64,000 bases of DNA, taken from the NCBI GenBank assembly GCA_016185015.1, contig JACPOI010000015.1, positions 124,001-188,000 on the forward strand. The letters are read 5' to 3'. How positions within the stretch are numbered: the stretch's first letter is position 1; every line of letters begins with the position of its first letter. A program made the translations under genes and the position numbers. Positions 51,283-59,883 of the stretch are shown one piece after another. The notes below the pieces were generated by a model. That model worked only from the letters and a program-made list of their open reading frames with translations. It was not told the origin of the DNA and did no database searches. This DNA comes from Burkholderiales bacterium (GTDB lineage: Bacteria; Pseudomonadota; Gammaproteobacteria; Burkholderiales; Burkholderiaceae_C).

Positions 51283-51822
51283 TTACTGCACCGGCTTTTC
51301 GTAATGCATGTCCATCTCGATCAGGCCCATCAGGTAGGCCACGCGCTTGATGATCTCGCTCAGGCCCTGCAGGAACATCCAGCCGAAACCCAGGGGCAGC
51401 AGCAGCATGGCGGGCCAGCGGATCAGGCCGCCGGCGTTTTGCGACATCTCGCCGGAGAAGTACATCTTCACGAACAGCGGCCAGCTGAAGTACGTCAGCA
51501 GCGCCATGACCGGCAGCAGGAAGACCACCAGACCGAACAGGTCCACGTAGACCGGGCCGTGGTTCTTGAGCTTGCCGTAGAAGATGTCCACGCGCACATG
51601 CTCGTTGAGCTTGAGTACGATGGGCGCGCCCAGCATCACGGTGGCGGCGAACATGTACCACTGGATCTCGAGCCAGCCGTTGGAACTGATGTCCAGGCCA
51701 TAACGCACGAAGGCGTTGCCGGCGGAAATCAAGGCGGCGGCCAGTACGGCGACGGCGGCGATCTTGCCGAACTTGTCGCTGATCCAGTCGATCAACTGGC
51801 TGAATTTCAGAAGGGCATTCAT
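51283..51822 (-). CDS. TRAP transporter small permease (DctQ family)
   Basis: MNALLKFSQLIDWISDKFGKIAAVAVLAAALISAGNAFVRYG...SNGWLEIQWYMFAATVMLGA. Confidence 0.9.
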   Translation of the reverse strand: MNALLKFSQLIDWISDKFGKIAAVAVLAAALISAGNAFVRYGLDISSNGWLEIQWYMFAATVMLGAPIVLKLNEHVRVDIFYGKLKNHGPVYVDLFGLVVFLLPVMALLTYFSWPLFVKMYFSGEMSQNAGGLIRWPAMLLLPLGFGWMFLQGLSEIIKRVAYLMGLIEMDMHYEKPVQ

Positions 51823-52030
51823 GCTCTCTCCAGGAGGGGTAATCCGGTTTTGCCCGGTGTCCGTCAGCGCCGGCAGGGTACTGCGTGGTGCTTTCGGCAA
51901 ATCCGACGATTTTAATGGACGCCTGCGCGCTTTCGAGGGTGTTAACGCTAGGTAGTTGTGCCGACCTGAGCTTGTGGCGGTCAGGCCGTGGTCAGGTCGA
52001 CAGCGGGCCCGGCTCGGGGAATAATGGCCC

Positions 52031-53311
52031 ATGCCCTTTGAACTCCCTCTGTCTTCCTACGCGCGGCTGGACGCGTCCGATCTGCGTATCGCCGGGCGCG
52101 ATCAGCTGAGCCTGGCGCTGATGGACGCGCGCAATCACACCTTGTATTTGATGGGGCAGTATGAGCAGGCATTGAGCACGCAGGGCATGCAAGTGCCGTG
52201 CCAGCCGGAGCTCAACCCACCCCTTTGGGAGCTGGGCCACGTGGGCTGGTTCCAGGAACGCTGGATCGGGCGCAACCTGCAGCGCCACCAGGGCCCGCGC
52301 GCCGACCCGCAGGCCACCCGTCTGGCCTCGCTGCTGCCCCAGTCCGATTTCTGGTGGGATTCCAGCCGCATGCCGCACGACCGGCGCTGGGCCCTCGAAT
52401 TGCCCCCGCTCACCGACCTCAAGGCCTACCTGCTGGCCACCCTGGAATCGTCCCTGGAACTGCTGGCCAAGACCCCGGACGAGGACGACGCGCTCTACTT
52501 CTACCGCCTGGCCCTGTTCCACGAGGACATGCATGGCGAGGCCTTCGTCTACATGGCCCAGACCCTGGGCCTGGGCCTGCAGCTGTCCCTGCCGGCGCCG
52601 GCCCTGGCGCGTGAGCCCCTGTGGGTGCCGGCCACGCGCTGGCGCCTGGGGTCGGATGCGGGGGCTGGTTTCACCTTCGACAACGAGCGCCCGGCGCACG
52701 AGGTGGCCGTGCCCGAGTTCGAGATCGACGCCCAGCCCGTGAGCTGGACGCAGTACGTCGAATTCGTCGCCGACGGCGGCTACGACCGCCCCGAACTCTG
52801 GCTGCCAGCCGGCTGGGACTGGCTGCAGCAGCAGGTGCAGCGCGAGGGCCGGCGCGCCCCGCGCCATGTGGAGCAGATCGGCGTGGCGCGGGCCGGCTTG
52901 AAGGGGGGCGGGCAGGGCGGGGTGCTGCAGCACTGGTTCGGCCAGACCGTGCGCCTGGCCGGCTGGTCACCCGTGATGCACGTGAGCTGGTGGGAAGCCG
53001 ACGCCTGGTGCCGCTGGGCCGGGCGGCGCCTGCCTACCGAAGTGGAGTGGGAAGTGGCGGCGCACCAGGTGGCGGGGCGGGGTTTCCGCTGGGGCGATGT
53101 CTGGGAGTGGACGGCCAGCACCTTCTACGGCTACCCGGGTTTCAGCGCCGATCCCTACCGCGACTACTCCGAGCCCTGGTTCGGCACCCACAAGGTGCTG
53201 CGCGGCGCCTCGCTGGCCACGCGCCGTCGCCTGAAGTCGCCCAAGTACCGCAACTATTACCTGCCCGGGCGCGACGACGTCTTCAGCGGTTTCCGTTCCT
53301 GCGCCCTCTGA
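52031..53311 (+). CDS. EgtB/SenA-like non-heme iron enzyme (DinB_2 plus FGE-sulfatase domains)
   Basis: LWELGHVGWFQERWIGRN, LFHEDMHGEAFVYMAQTLG, VSWTQYVEFVADGGYDRPELW, WEWTASTFYGYPGF, RDDVFSGFRSC. Confidence 0.85.
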   Translation: MPFELPLSSYARLDASDLRIAGRDQLSLALMDARNHTLYLMGQYEQALSTQGMQVPCQPELNPPLWELGHVGWFQERWIGRNLQRHQGPRADPQATRLASLLPQSDFWWDSSRMPHDRRWALELPPLTDLKAYLLATLESSLELLAKTPDEDDALYFYRLALFHEDMHGEAFVYMAQTLGLGLQLSLPAPALAREPLWVPATRWRLGSDAGAGFTFDNERPAHEVAVPEFEIDAQPVSWTQYVEFVADGGYDRPELWLPAGWDWLQQQVQREGRRAPRHVEQIGVARAGLKGGGQGGVLQHWFGQTVRLAGWSPVMHVSWWEADAWCRWAGRRLPTEVEWEVAAHQVAGRGFRWGDVWEWTASTFYGYPGFSADPYRDYSEPWFGTHKVLRGASLATRRRLKSPKYRNYYLPGRDDVFSGFRSCAL

Positions 53312-54453
53312 GGCGCAGACTTCGCGGCGCGTTTTTTGGCGGCCGCCGGTTTCTCCTTGGGCGTGCGGTAGTTCCACCAGGGCAGCAGGCGGCTCATGGC
53401 CAGGACCTCGCCCATGCGGGCGGCCGGGTGGTAGCCCGGCAGCTGCTGCAACTGCTGCAACCAGCCCTCGCCCTGCAGCACCTTGCACAGCGCCTGCACG
53501 GCCGGTTCGTCCAGCGCCGACTTCAGGCAGACCAGGTGGTAGTCCTCCTCGACCAGGGGCACGAAGTCCAGCCCGCGTGCGCGTGCCGCCGCCTCGATGC
53601 CCAGGCCCGCATCGGCCTGGCCCGCAGCGATGGCCTGTGCCACCGCCGCGTGCGAGGGTTCGGTGTGGCGGTAGCCCTTGATGCGGCTGGGCGCGATGCC
53701 CTGCTGCTTGAGCAGTTCGTCCAGCAGCACGCGCGTGCCCGTGCCGAGGGCTCGGTTCACGAAGCGCGCGCCGCTGCCAGCCAGCTGCCGCAGGCCGTGC
53801 AGGCCCAGGGGGTTGCCCTTGGCCACCATCAGGCCCTGGCTGCGCCGCGCGAAACCGATGATCTTGTGCAGGCCGGGCTTGAGCAGGGGCTTGTAGGTCT
53901 GTTCCGCCAGCGAGCCCGCGCCGGGCTGCTGCAGCGTGTGAAAACCGGCCAGCACGCAACGCCCCTCGTTGAGCGCGCGGATCGCGTCCACACTGCCGGT
54001 GAAACGCACGTCCAGGTGCAGTTGCTGCGTCTGCGCCGCGTGCGCGCGCAGCGCGCTCAGGGCGTCGTCGTGACTGGCGTAGAGCGTGAGCACGTGCACC
54101 GAGTCATCGAAGGCCACCGCATAGGCGCGTTCCAGATCGGCGCGCAGCGCCTCGATCTGCGGTGACAGGCGCGCCTGCGCCTGGCGCTCGGCCCACAGCA
54201 GCTTGGTGCCGAACTCGCTCAGGCGCGCGGACTGGCCTTTCTCCCAGATCAGCAGCTCGTTGCCCAGCTCGTTTTCCCAGCGCTTGAGCTCGCCCCAGAC
54301 GTGACGGTAGGACAGCGCCAGCTGGCGCGCCGCGCCGGAGATGGAGCCGGACTCCTGAACCGCGTGCAACAGGTCCAGCAGCGGGTTGCGGATCAGGGCG
54401 GGCTGCTGCTGCGCCTGCGGGACGAATGTGTAGTGAAACTGCAACCTATGCAC
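53257..54453 (-). CDS. HTH regulator with ModE-like N-terminus and periplasmic-binding-protein-like C-terminal domain
   Basis: NPLLDLLHAVQESGSISGAARQLALSYRHVWGELKRWENELGNELL; PBP-like domain after ~100 aa; divergent from the tup operon. Confidence 0.88.
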   Translation of the reverse strand: MHRLQFHYTFVPQAQQQPALIRNPLLDLLHAVQESGSISGAARQLALSYRHVWGELKRWENELGNELLIWEKGQSARLSEFGTKLLWAERQAQARLSPQIEALRADLERAYAVAFDDSVHVLTLYASHDDALSALRAHAAQTQQLHLDVRFTGSVDAIRALNEGRCVLAGFHTLQQPGAGSLAEQTYKPLLKPGLHKIIGFARRSQGLMVAKGNPLGLHGLRQLAGSGARFVNRALGTGTRVLLDELLKQQGIAPSRIKGYRHTEPSHAAVAQAIAAGQADAGLGIEAAARARGLDFVPLVEEDYHLVCLKSALDEPAVQALCKVLQGEGWLQQLQQLPGYHPAARMGEVLAMSRLLPWWNYRTPKEKPAAAKKRAAKSAPQRAQERKPLKTSSRPGR

Positions 54454-54521
54454 GATTGTTCATATGGTGGGGTTTTGGAGCCATCCGTACGATACCCGAG
54501 AACCTTTTGTGCCCCGTCCAG

Positions 54522-55265
54522 ATGTCCACCTTCACCGAAAGCGCGTCCACCGCGCTGCAGCTCATCGCCTCCCTCGACCCCGTGCTGCTGGCCATCGTTG
54601 GCCGCTCGCTGGCCGTCAGCGCCACGGCCTGCGCCATCGCCTGCGTGCTCGGTGTGGTGCTGGGCGCCTGGCTGGGCGTGGCGCGTTTTGCCGGGCGCGA
54701 CGTCGTGCTCACCGGGCTCAACACGATGCTGGCCGTGCCCTCGGTGGTGGTGGGCCTGGTGGTCTACCTGCTGCTTTCGCGCTCCGGTCCGCTGGGGCAC
54801 CTGGGCTGGCTGTTCAACTTCGAGGCCATGGTGCTGGCCCAGGCCATCCTGGTGCTGCCCGTGGCCACCGCGCTCACACGCCAGGTCATCGAGGACGCCG
54901 AGGTCCAGCACGGCGAGCAGCTGCGCTCGCTCGGTGCGGGCACGGCCTTGCGCGGCCTGCTGCTGGCCTGGGACGAACGCTACGCCTTGCTCACCATGCT
55001 CATGGCTTCCTTCGGCCGTGCCATCTCCGAAGTGGGCGCCGTGATGATCGTGGGCGGCAACATCGACGGCTTCACCCGCGTCATGACCACCGCCATCGCC
55101 CTGGAGACCAGCAAGGGCGACCTGCCGCTGGCCCTGGCCCTGGGGCTGATCCTGCTGGGGGTGGTGCTGGCGCTCAACAGCCTGATCGCCCTGGTGCGCC
55201 GTTGGCGCGAGCGCCTTGAAGGCAGTGGTCGCGGCAGGGTGACCGGTGTGGAGGCGGCGGCATGA
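54522..55265 (+). CDS. tupB: Tungstate ABC transporter permease (TupB-like)
   Basis: LAVPSVVVGLVVYLLLSRSGPLGHLGWLF...ALTRQVIEDAEVQHGEQLRSLGA...SEVGAVMIVGGNI. Confidence 0.85.
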   Translation: MSTFTESASTALQLIASLDPVLLAIVGRSLAVSATACAIACVLGVVLGAWLGVARFAGRDVVLTGLNTMLAVPSVVVGLVVYLLLSRSGPLGHLGWLFNFEAMVLAQAILVLPVATALTRQVIEDAEVQHGEQLRSLGAGTALRGLLLAWDERYALLTMLMASFGRAISEVGAVMIVGGNIDGFTRVMTTAIALETSKGDLPLALALGLILLGVVLALNSLIALVRRWRERLEGSGRGRVTGVEAAA

Positions 55266-56041
55266 GCGCCGTGCTGCCGACCCGTGGCACCACGCTGCAC
55301 GACCTGGGCGACGCTGTCGAGCGTTCGGCCCGGCCCGTCTTCGAGCTGCAGTCCGCCGGCCTGGCCTTTGGCGCCCTGCAGGCCCTGCGCGGGCTGAACC
55401 TGAGCATCCAGCCCGGTGAGTCCGTGGCCCTGCTGGGCGCCAACGGCAGCGGCAAGAGCACCTTGCTGCGCCTGCTGCACGGCCTGCTAAGGCCTACCGC
55501 CGGTACCTGCCTGGCCGACCCGGGCCTGCGCCAGGCCATGCTGTTCCAGCGTCCCTTCATGCTGCGCACCACGGCGCAGAACAACGTGGCCCTGGCCCTG
55601 TGGCTGCGGTGCACGCCCTGGCGCGAGGCCCGCGTCCGCGCCTTGCCCGCGCTCGAACGCGTGGGCCTCTTGCCCCAGGCCGGCCAGCCGGCGCGCACGC
55701 TCTCCGGCGGCCAACAGCAGCGCATGGCGCTGGCGCGCGCCTGGGCCCTGCAGCCCGACGTGCTGCTGCTGGACGAACCCACGGCCAGCCTGGACCCGCA
55801 CGCCAAGCGCGAGGTCGAGCAGCTCATCGCCGACGTCGCCGCCGGCGCGCAGGGCCGGCCTGTCACCGTCGTTTTCGCCAGTCACAACCTGGGCCAGGTC
55901 AAACGCCTGGCCACCCGCGTCATCTACCTGGAGGCGGGCCGTGTGCTGGCCGACCTGCCGGTGCAGGCGTTTTTCGACGCGACACGGCTGCAGGCCGTCT
56001 CGCCATCCGCAGCCTTGTTCGTCAAAGGAGAACTCGTATGA
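55262..56041 (+). CDS. tupC: ABC transporter ATP-binding protein (TupC-like)
   Basis: LLGANGSGKSTLLRLLHGLL, LSGGQQQRMALARAWALQPDVLLLDEPTASLDP. Confidence 0.87.
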   Translation: MSAVLPTRGTTLHDLGDAVERSARPVFELQSAGLAFGALQALRGLNLSIQPGESVALLGANGSGKSTLLRLLHGLLRPTAGTCLADPGLRQAMLFQRPFMLRTTAQNNVALALWLRCTPWREARVRALPALERVGLLPQAGQPARTLSGGQQQRMALARAWALQPDVLLLDEPTASLDPHAKREVEQLIADVAAGAQGRPVTVVFASHNLGQVKRLATRVIYLEAGRVLADLPVQAFFDATRLQAVSPSAALFVKGELV

Positions 56042-56850
56042 ATGTTTTCAGATCCGCTGTCGTCAAGGCCGCGCTGGGTGCCACGCTGGCCGTCGCCGCG
56101 CTGGCGAGTTCGGCGCAGACCATCGTCATGTCGTCCACCACTTCCACCGAGCAGTCGGGCCTGTTCACCTACCTGCTGCCCGAGTTCAAGAAGGCCAGCG
56201 GCATCGACATCAAGGTGGTGGCCCTGGGCACCGGCCAGGCGCTGGACATGGCGCGCCGCGGCGACGCCGACGTGGTGTTCGTGCATGACCAGGTGGCCGA
56301 GGAGAAGTTCGTCGCCGACGGTTTCGGCCTGCAGCGCCAGGCCGTCATGTACAACGACTTCGTGCTGATCGGCCCCAAGGCCGATCCGGTGGTTACCCGC
56401 GGCAAGGACATCGTGGCGGCCCTGAAGAAACTCGCCGCCGTCAATGCGGCCTTCATCTCGCGCGGTGACAAGAGCGGCACGCACGCCGCCGAGCTGCGCT
56501 TCTGGAAGATGGCCGGCCTGGAGGCCAAGGGCAGCGGCTACAAGGAATGCGGCTGCGGCATGGGCCCGGCGCTCAACATCGCCGCCTCCAGCGGCGCCTA
56601 TGTCTTGGCCGACCGTGGCACCTGGCTCAACTTCAGGAACCGTGCCGACCTGGCCGTGCTGGTCGAGGGTGACAAGCGCCTCTTCAACCAGTACGGTGTG
56701 ATGGTGGTCAACCCCGCCAAGCACCCGCAGGTCAAGTTGGCTGCGGCGCAGAAGTTTGTCGACTGGATCGTCTCGCCCGCCGGCCAGAACGCCATCGCCG
56801 GCTACAAGATCGGCGGCGAACAACTCTTCTTCCCCAACGCCGGCCAGTAA
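56038..56850 (+). CDS. tupA: Tungstate ABC transporter substrate-binding protein (TupA-like)
   Basis: IVMSSTTSTEQSGLFTYLLPEFKKASGIDIKVVALGTGQALDMARRGDADVVFVHD; SRGDKSGTH. Confidence 0.9.
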   Translation: MNVFRSAVVKAALGATLAVAALASSAQTIVMSSTTSTEQSGLFTYLLPEFKKASGIDIKVVALGTGQALDMARRGDADVVFVHDQVAEEKFVADGFGLQRQAVMYNDFVLIGPKADPVVTRGKDIVAALKKLAAVNAAFISRGDKSGTHAAELRFWKMAGLEAKGSGYKECGCGMGPALNIAASSGAYVLADRGTWLNFRNRADLAVLVEGDKRLFNQYGVMVVNPAKHPQVKLAAAQKFVDWIVSPAGQNAIAGYKIGGEQLFFPNAGQ

Positions 56851-56865
56851 AGCGGGCCGTGCACC

Positions 56866-57666
56866 GTGAAGCGTCTGCTCTTCCTGCTGGGCCTTGCGCT
56901 GGCGCTCACCAGCTGCGCCGTGACTGAACAGGCCGCCGCACCCTTGCCGGTCTACGCCGCCGGCAGCCTGCGCGAAGCGCTGAGTACCATCGCTGCCGAC
57001 TACGAGGCGCGCAGCGACCAGAAGATCGCGCTGACCTTCGGCGCCTCGGGCCTGCTGCGCCAGCGCATCGAGCAAGGCGAGGGCGCGCAGGTCTTCGCCT
57101 CGGCCGACACCGAGCACCCACAGCGCCTGGCCACGCGCGGGGGCTGGGCGGCGCCACAGGTCTTCACGCGCAACAGCCTGTGCGCACTGACCGCGGCGCA
57201 CATCAGCGCCACGCCCGACACGCTGCTGGCCACACTGCTGCGCACGGACGTGCGCGTGGGGACTTCCACGCCGAAGGCCGATCCTTCGGGCGACTATGCC
57301 TGGGCCTTGTTCCGCAAGGCCGAGGCCTTGCGTGCCGGCAGCTACGTGGCGCTGGACGCCAAGGCGCTCAAGCTCACGGGCGGCGCCGATTCGCCCAAGC
57401 CGCCGGCCGGCCGCGGCACCTATGCCTGGGTCATGGACGAAGGCCAGGCCGACGTCTTCCTCACCTACTGCACCAATGCCGTGGCCTCGCAACGCGAAGT
57501 GCCGCGCCTGAAGATCGTGCAGGTGCCGCCCGAGCTGCAGGTGGGTGCGGCCTACGGGCTCACGTTACGCAGCGACGCGCCGGCAGCGGCGGGCCGCTTC
57601 GTGGCCTATCTGCTCTCCGAACCGGGCCAGGCCGTGCTGCAGCGTTACGGCTTCGGCCGGCCATGA
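56866..57666 (+). CDS. ModA-like molybdate/oxyanion-binding lipoprotein
   Basis: GTG start; lipobox LALTSCAV; LPVYAAGSLREALSTIAADYEARSDQKIALTFGASGLLRQRIEQGEGAQVFASAD. Confidence 0.85.
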   Translation: MKRLLFLLGLALALTSCAVTEQAAAPLPVYAAGSLREALSTIAADYEARSDQKIALTFGASGLLRQRIEQGEGAQVFASADTEHPQRLATRGGWAAPQVFTRNSLCALTAAHISATPDTLLATLLRTDVRVGTSTPKADPSGDYAWALFRKAEALRAGSYVALDAKALKLTGGADSPKPPAGRGTYAWVMDEGQADVFLTYCTNAVASQREVPRLKIVQVPPELQVGAAYGLTLRSDAPAAAGRFVAYLLSEPGQAVLQRYGFGRP

Positions 57667-58163
57667 GAACCCTGCTGTTCCTGCTCTGTTGTTGGCTGGG
57701 TGTTGCGCAGGCCGCCGAACCCGTGCTGCTGCAGGTCGGCGGTATGGTGCAGCAGAAGCTCGTGCTCACCGCGCAGGACCTCAAGGCCCTGCCGCAGAAG
57801 GACTACACCGAGAAGCGCAGCGTCATCGTCGACGGCCGCGAAGTCACGCAGACGGTGCTGATGCGCGGCATTCCGCTGCGTGCGCTGCTCGACCAGGCCG
57901 GCCTGGCCCCGGATCGCCACTCGGTGCGGCGCGCCTATGTGCTGCTCTCGGCACAGGATGGTTATCAGACAGTCTTTTCGTGGGGTGAGCTCTACAACAC
58001 ACGTATGGGCGACGACGTGCTGGTGCTGCTCAAGCATGGCGATGACGATCTGCTCGCGCGCGACGGCTTTCCCTCCCTGCGGTCGCTGCAGGACGTGCGC
58101 CCCGGCCCGCGCCATGTGCGCTGGCTCACTTCCGTGGATGTGCTGCTGGCGCCCAGCCGCTGA
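57663..58163 (+). CDS. Exported molybdopterin-oxidoreductase-domain (SUOX-fold-like) protein
   Basis: Signal peptide; VLTAQDLKALPQKDYTEKRSVIVDGREVTQTVLMRGIPLRALLDQAGL; ATGA overlap with the ModA-like gene. Confidence 0.75.
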   Translation: MRTLLFLLCCWLGVAQAAEPVLLQVGGMVQQKLVLTAQDLKALPQKDYTEKRSVIVDGREVTQTVLMRGIPLRALLDQAGLAPDRHSVRRAYVLLSAQDGYQTVFSWGELYNTRMGDDVLVLLKHGDDDLLARDGFPSLRSLQDVRPGPRHVRWLTSVDVLLAPSR

Positions 58164-58195
58164 AGCAGGGCCCAGGCTGCGCTGCCTGCCCTAAG

Positions 58196-58726
58196 ATGTG
58201 GCGGATGAAATTCAGGTGTTTCGGGGTCGTGCTGCTGCTGGGGGCCAGTCTTGCCAGTGCGCAGGAGATCGACCGCGCAGCCATGGTGGCTGCCCACAAC
58301 AAGTGGCGCGCCCAGGTGGGCGTGGGCGAACTCAGCTATTCACTCAGCCTGGAGGCATCGGCCCAGGCCTGGGCGGACCAGCTCAAGCAGGCCCGGCAGT
58401 GCCGCATGCAGCACAGCAAGACCGAGGGGCGCTACGGCGAAAACCTCTACTGGTCCAGCGCTTTGCGCTGGTCGGACGGGCGACGCGAACAGGCTCAGGT
58501 CTTGCCGGACAAGGTGGTCGACAGCTGGGGCAGCGAGAAGCGCGACTACAACCACGAGAAGAACAGCTGCAAGCCCGGCAAGATGTGCGGTCACTACACG
58601 CAGATGGTCTGGCAGACCAGCACCGAGGTTGGCTGTGCCAAGGCTGTCTGTGCCGACAGCCAGGATCAGGTCTGGGTGTGCCAGTACCAGCCCGCGGGCA
58701 ACTGGGTAGGGCGCAAGCCTTATTAA
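58196..58726 (+). CDS. CAP-domain (SCP/PR-1-like) secreted protein
   Basis: MVAAHNKWRAQVGVGELSYSLSLEASAQAWADQL; GENLYW; CGHYTQMVWQTSTEVGCAKAVC. Confidence 0.92.
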   Translation: MWRMKFRCFGVVLLLGASLASAQEIDRAAMVAAHNKWRAQVGVGELSYSLSLEASAQAWADQLKQARQCRMQHSKTEGRYGENLYWSSALRWSDGRREQAQVLPDKVVDSWGSEKRDYNHEKNSCKPGKMCGHYTQMVWQTSTEVGCAKAVCADSQDQVWVCQYQPAGNWVGRKPY

Positions 58727-59627
58727 TCCTGCCGGAACAACTCGTGGATTTGCTTGCGCAGCCAGGCGTGCGCCGGATCCTTCTGGAAGCGCTGGTGCCA
58801 GAACAGGTGCACGTCGATCACCGGTGATTTCATCGGGGTGTCCACGTAGCGCACCGCCCCATGCTGCACGAAGAACTCCGCCAGGTCGCGTGGCACGGTG
58901 GCGATCAGGTCCGAGGTCTCGACGATGGGCAGCAGGCTCATGAAGTGCGAGAGCTCCACACCACACGCCGCTGGATGCCCTTGGCCTGCAGGAACTGCTC
59001 GATCACGTGTTCGCGCCCGTCGGGCTTGACCACCGCGTGCGAGGCCTTGAGGAACTGCGCCAGTGTGAGCTTGCCTTTGCCCAGCGGGTGCCCCCTGCGC
59101 AGCAGGCAGACATGCGAGCTGCGGATCAGGCGCTGCTGGTAGAAGCCCGCCTTCTGCAGGTCGGGGAAATAGCCGATGGCGAGTTCGGCCGCACCGGACT
59201 CCAGCGCCGAGGCCGCGGCATGGCGCGGCATGGCCAGGGTCTTGATATTGACCTGCGGCGCGTGTTCGGCCAGATGCGCCAGCAGGCGCGGCAGGAAGTT
59301 CATCTCGGCGATGTCCGGCGTCAGCAGGGTGTAGGCGCGCTGGCTGCTGGCCGGCTCGAAGGCCGAGGGCTGCAGGATCTCGGACTGGATGGTCAGCACG
59401 ATGGGCCGGATCACCGTGCCCAGGCTCTCGGCGCGTGGTGTGGGGTTCATCAGGGCGCCGGCGCGCACGAACAGCGGGTCGTTGAAGAGCACGCGCAGCC
59501 GGGCCACTGCCGCGCTCATGGCGGGCTGGCTCAGGCCCAGGGCCTCGCCGGCGCGTGTCACGTTGCGATGCTGCAGCATGGCGTCGAACACCACCAGCAG
59601 GTTCAGGTCGACCGATCGTATATCCAT
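58723..59627 (-). pseudogene. LysR-family regulator interrupted by a 1-nt frameshift
   Basis: N-terminal ORF 58938-59627 (MDIRSVDLNLLVVFDAMLQHRNVTRAGEALGLSQPAMS...KGIQRRVVW) continues in another frame as 58723-58959 (ELSHFMSLLPIVETSDLIATVPRDLAEFF...). Confidence 0.8.
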
Positions 59628-59633
59628 GCTGTG

Positions 59634-59655
59634 GATTCTATGTATTTATGGAATC
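59634..59655. promoter_or_regulatory. Candidate LysR-type operator palindrome GATTC-N12-GAATC
   Basis: GATTCTATGTATTTATGGAATC immediately upstream of the LysR ORF, divergent from the catabolic genes. Confidence 0.4.
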
Positions 59656-59746
59656 GACTAGATCAATGGTGGAGCTCTCCCTAGACTCGCCCCATCACTG
59701 AATTGATCCGCGTCAAGACGGACCCACCCACGAGGAGACCGACAAG

Positions 59747-59872
59747 GTGCAGACACTCACGCTCGCCCAGGCGCATTCCAAAAGCGCCGGCTACCTGCCC
59801 ATGGGCATCGCCGTGCTGGACGCAGCCATCTGCATGGCCGGTGGGGTTCAGGCTGGCCTGGTCGCAGGCTGA
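59747..59872 (+). pseudogene. Probable internally deleted GlcG/HbpS-family gene remnant
   Basis: GTG-started 41 aa frame MQTLTLAQAHSKSAGYLPMGIAVLDAAICMAGGVQAGLVAG, resembling joined N- and C-terminal ends of GlcG-like proteins. Confidence 0.4.
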
Positions 59873-59883
59873 GAAGGCAGCTT

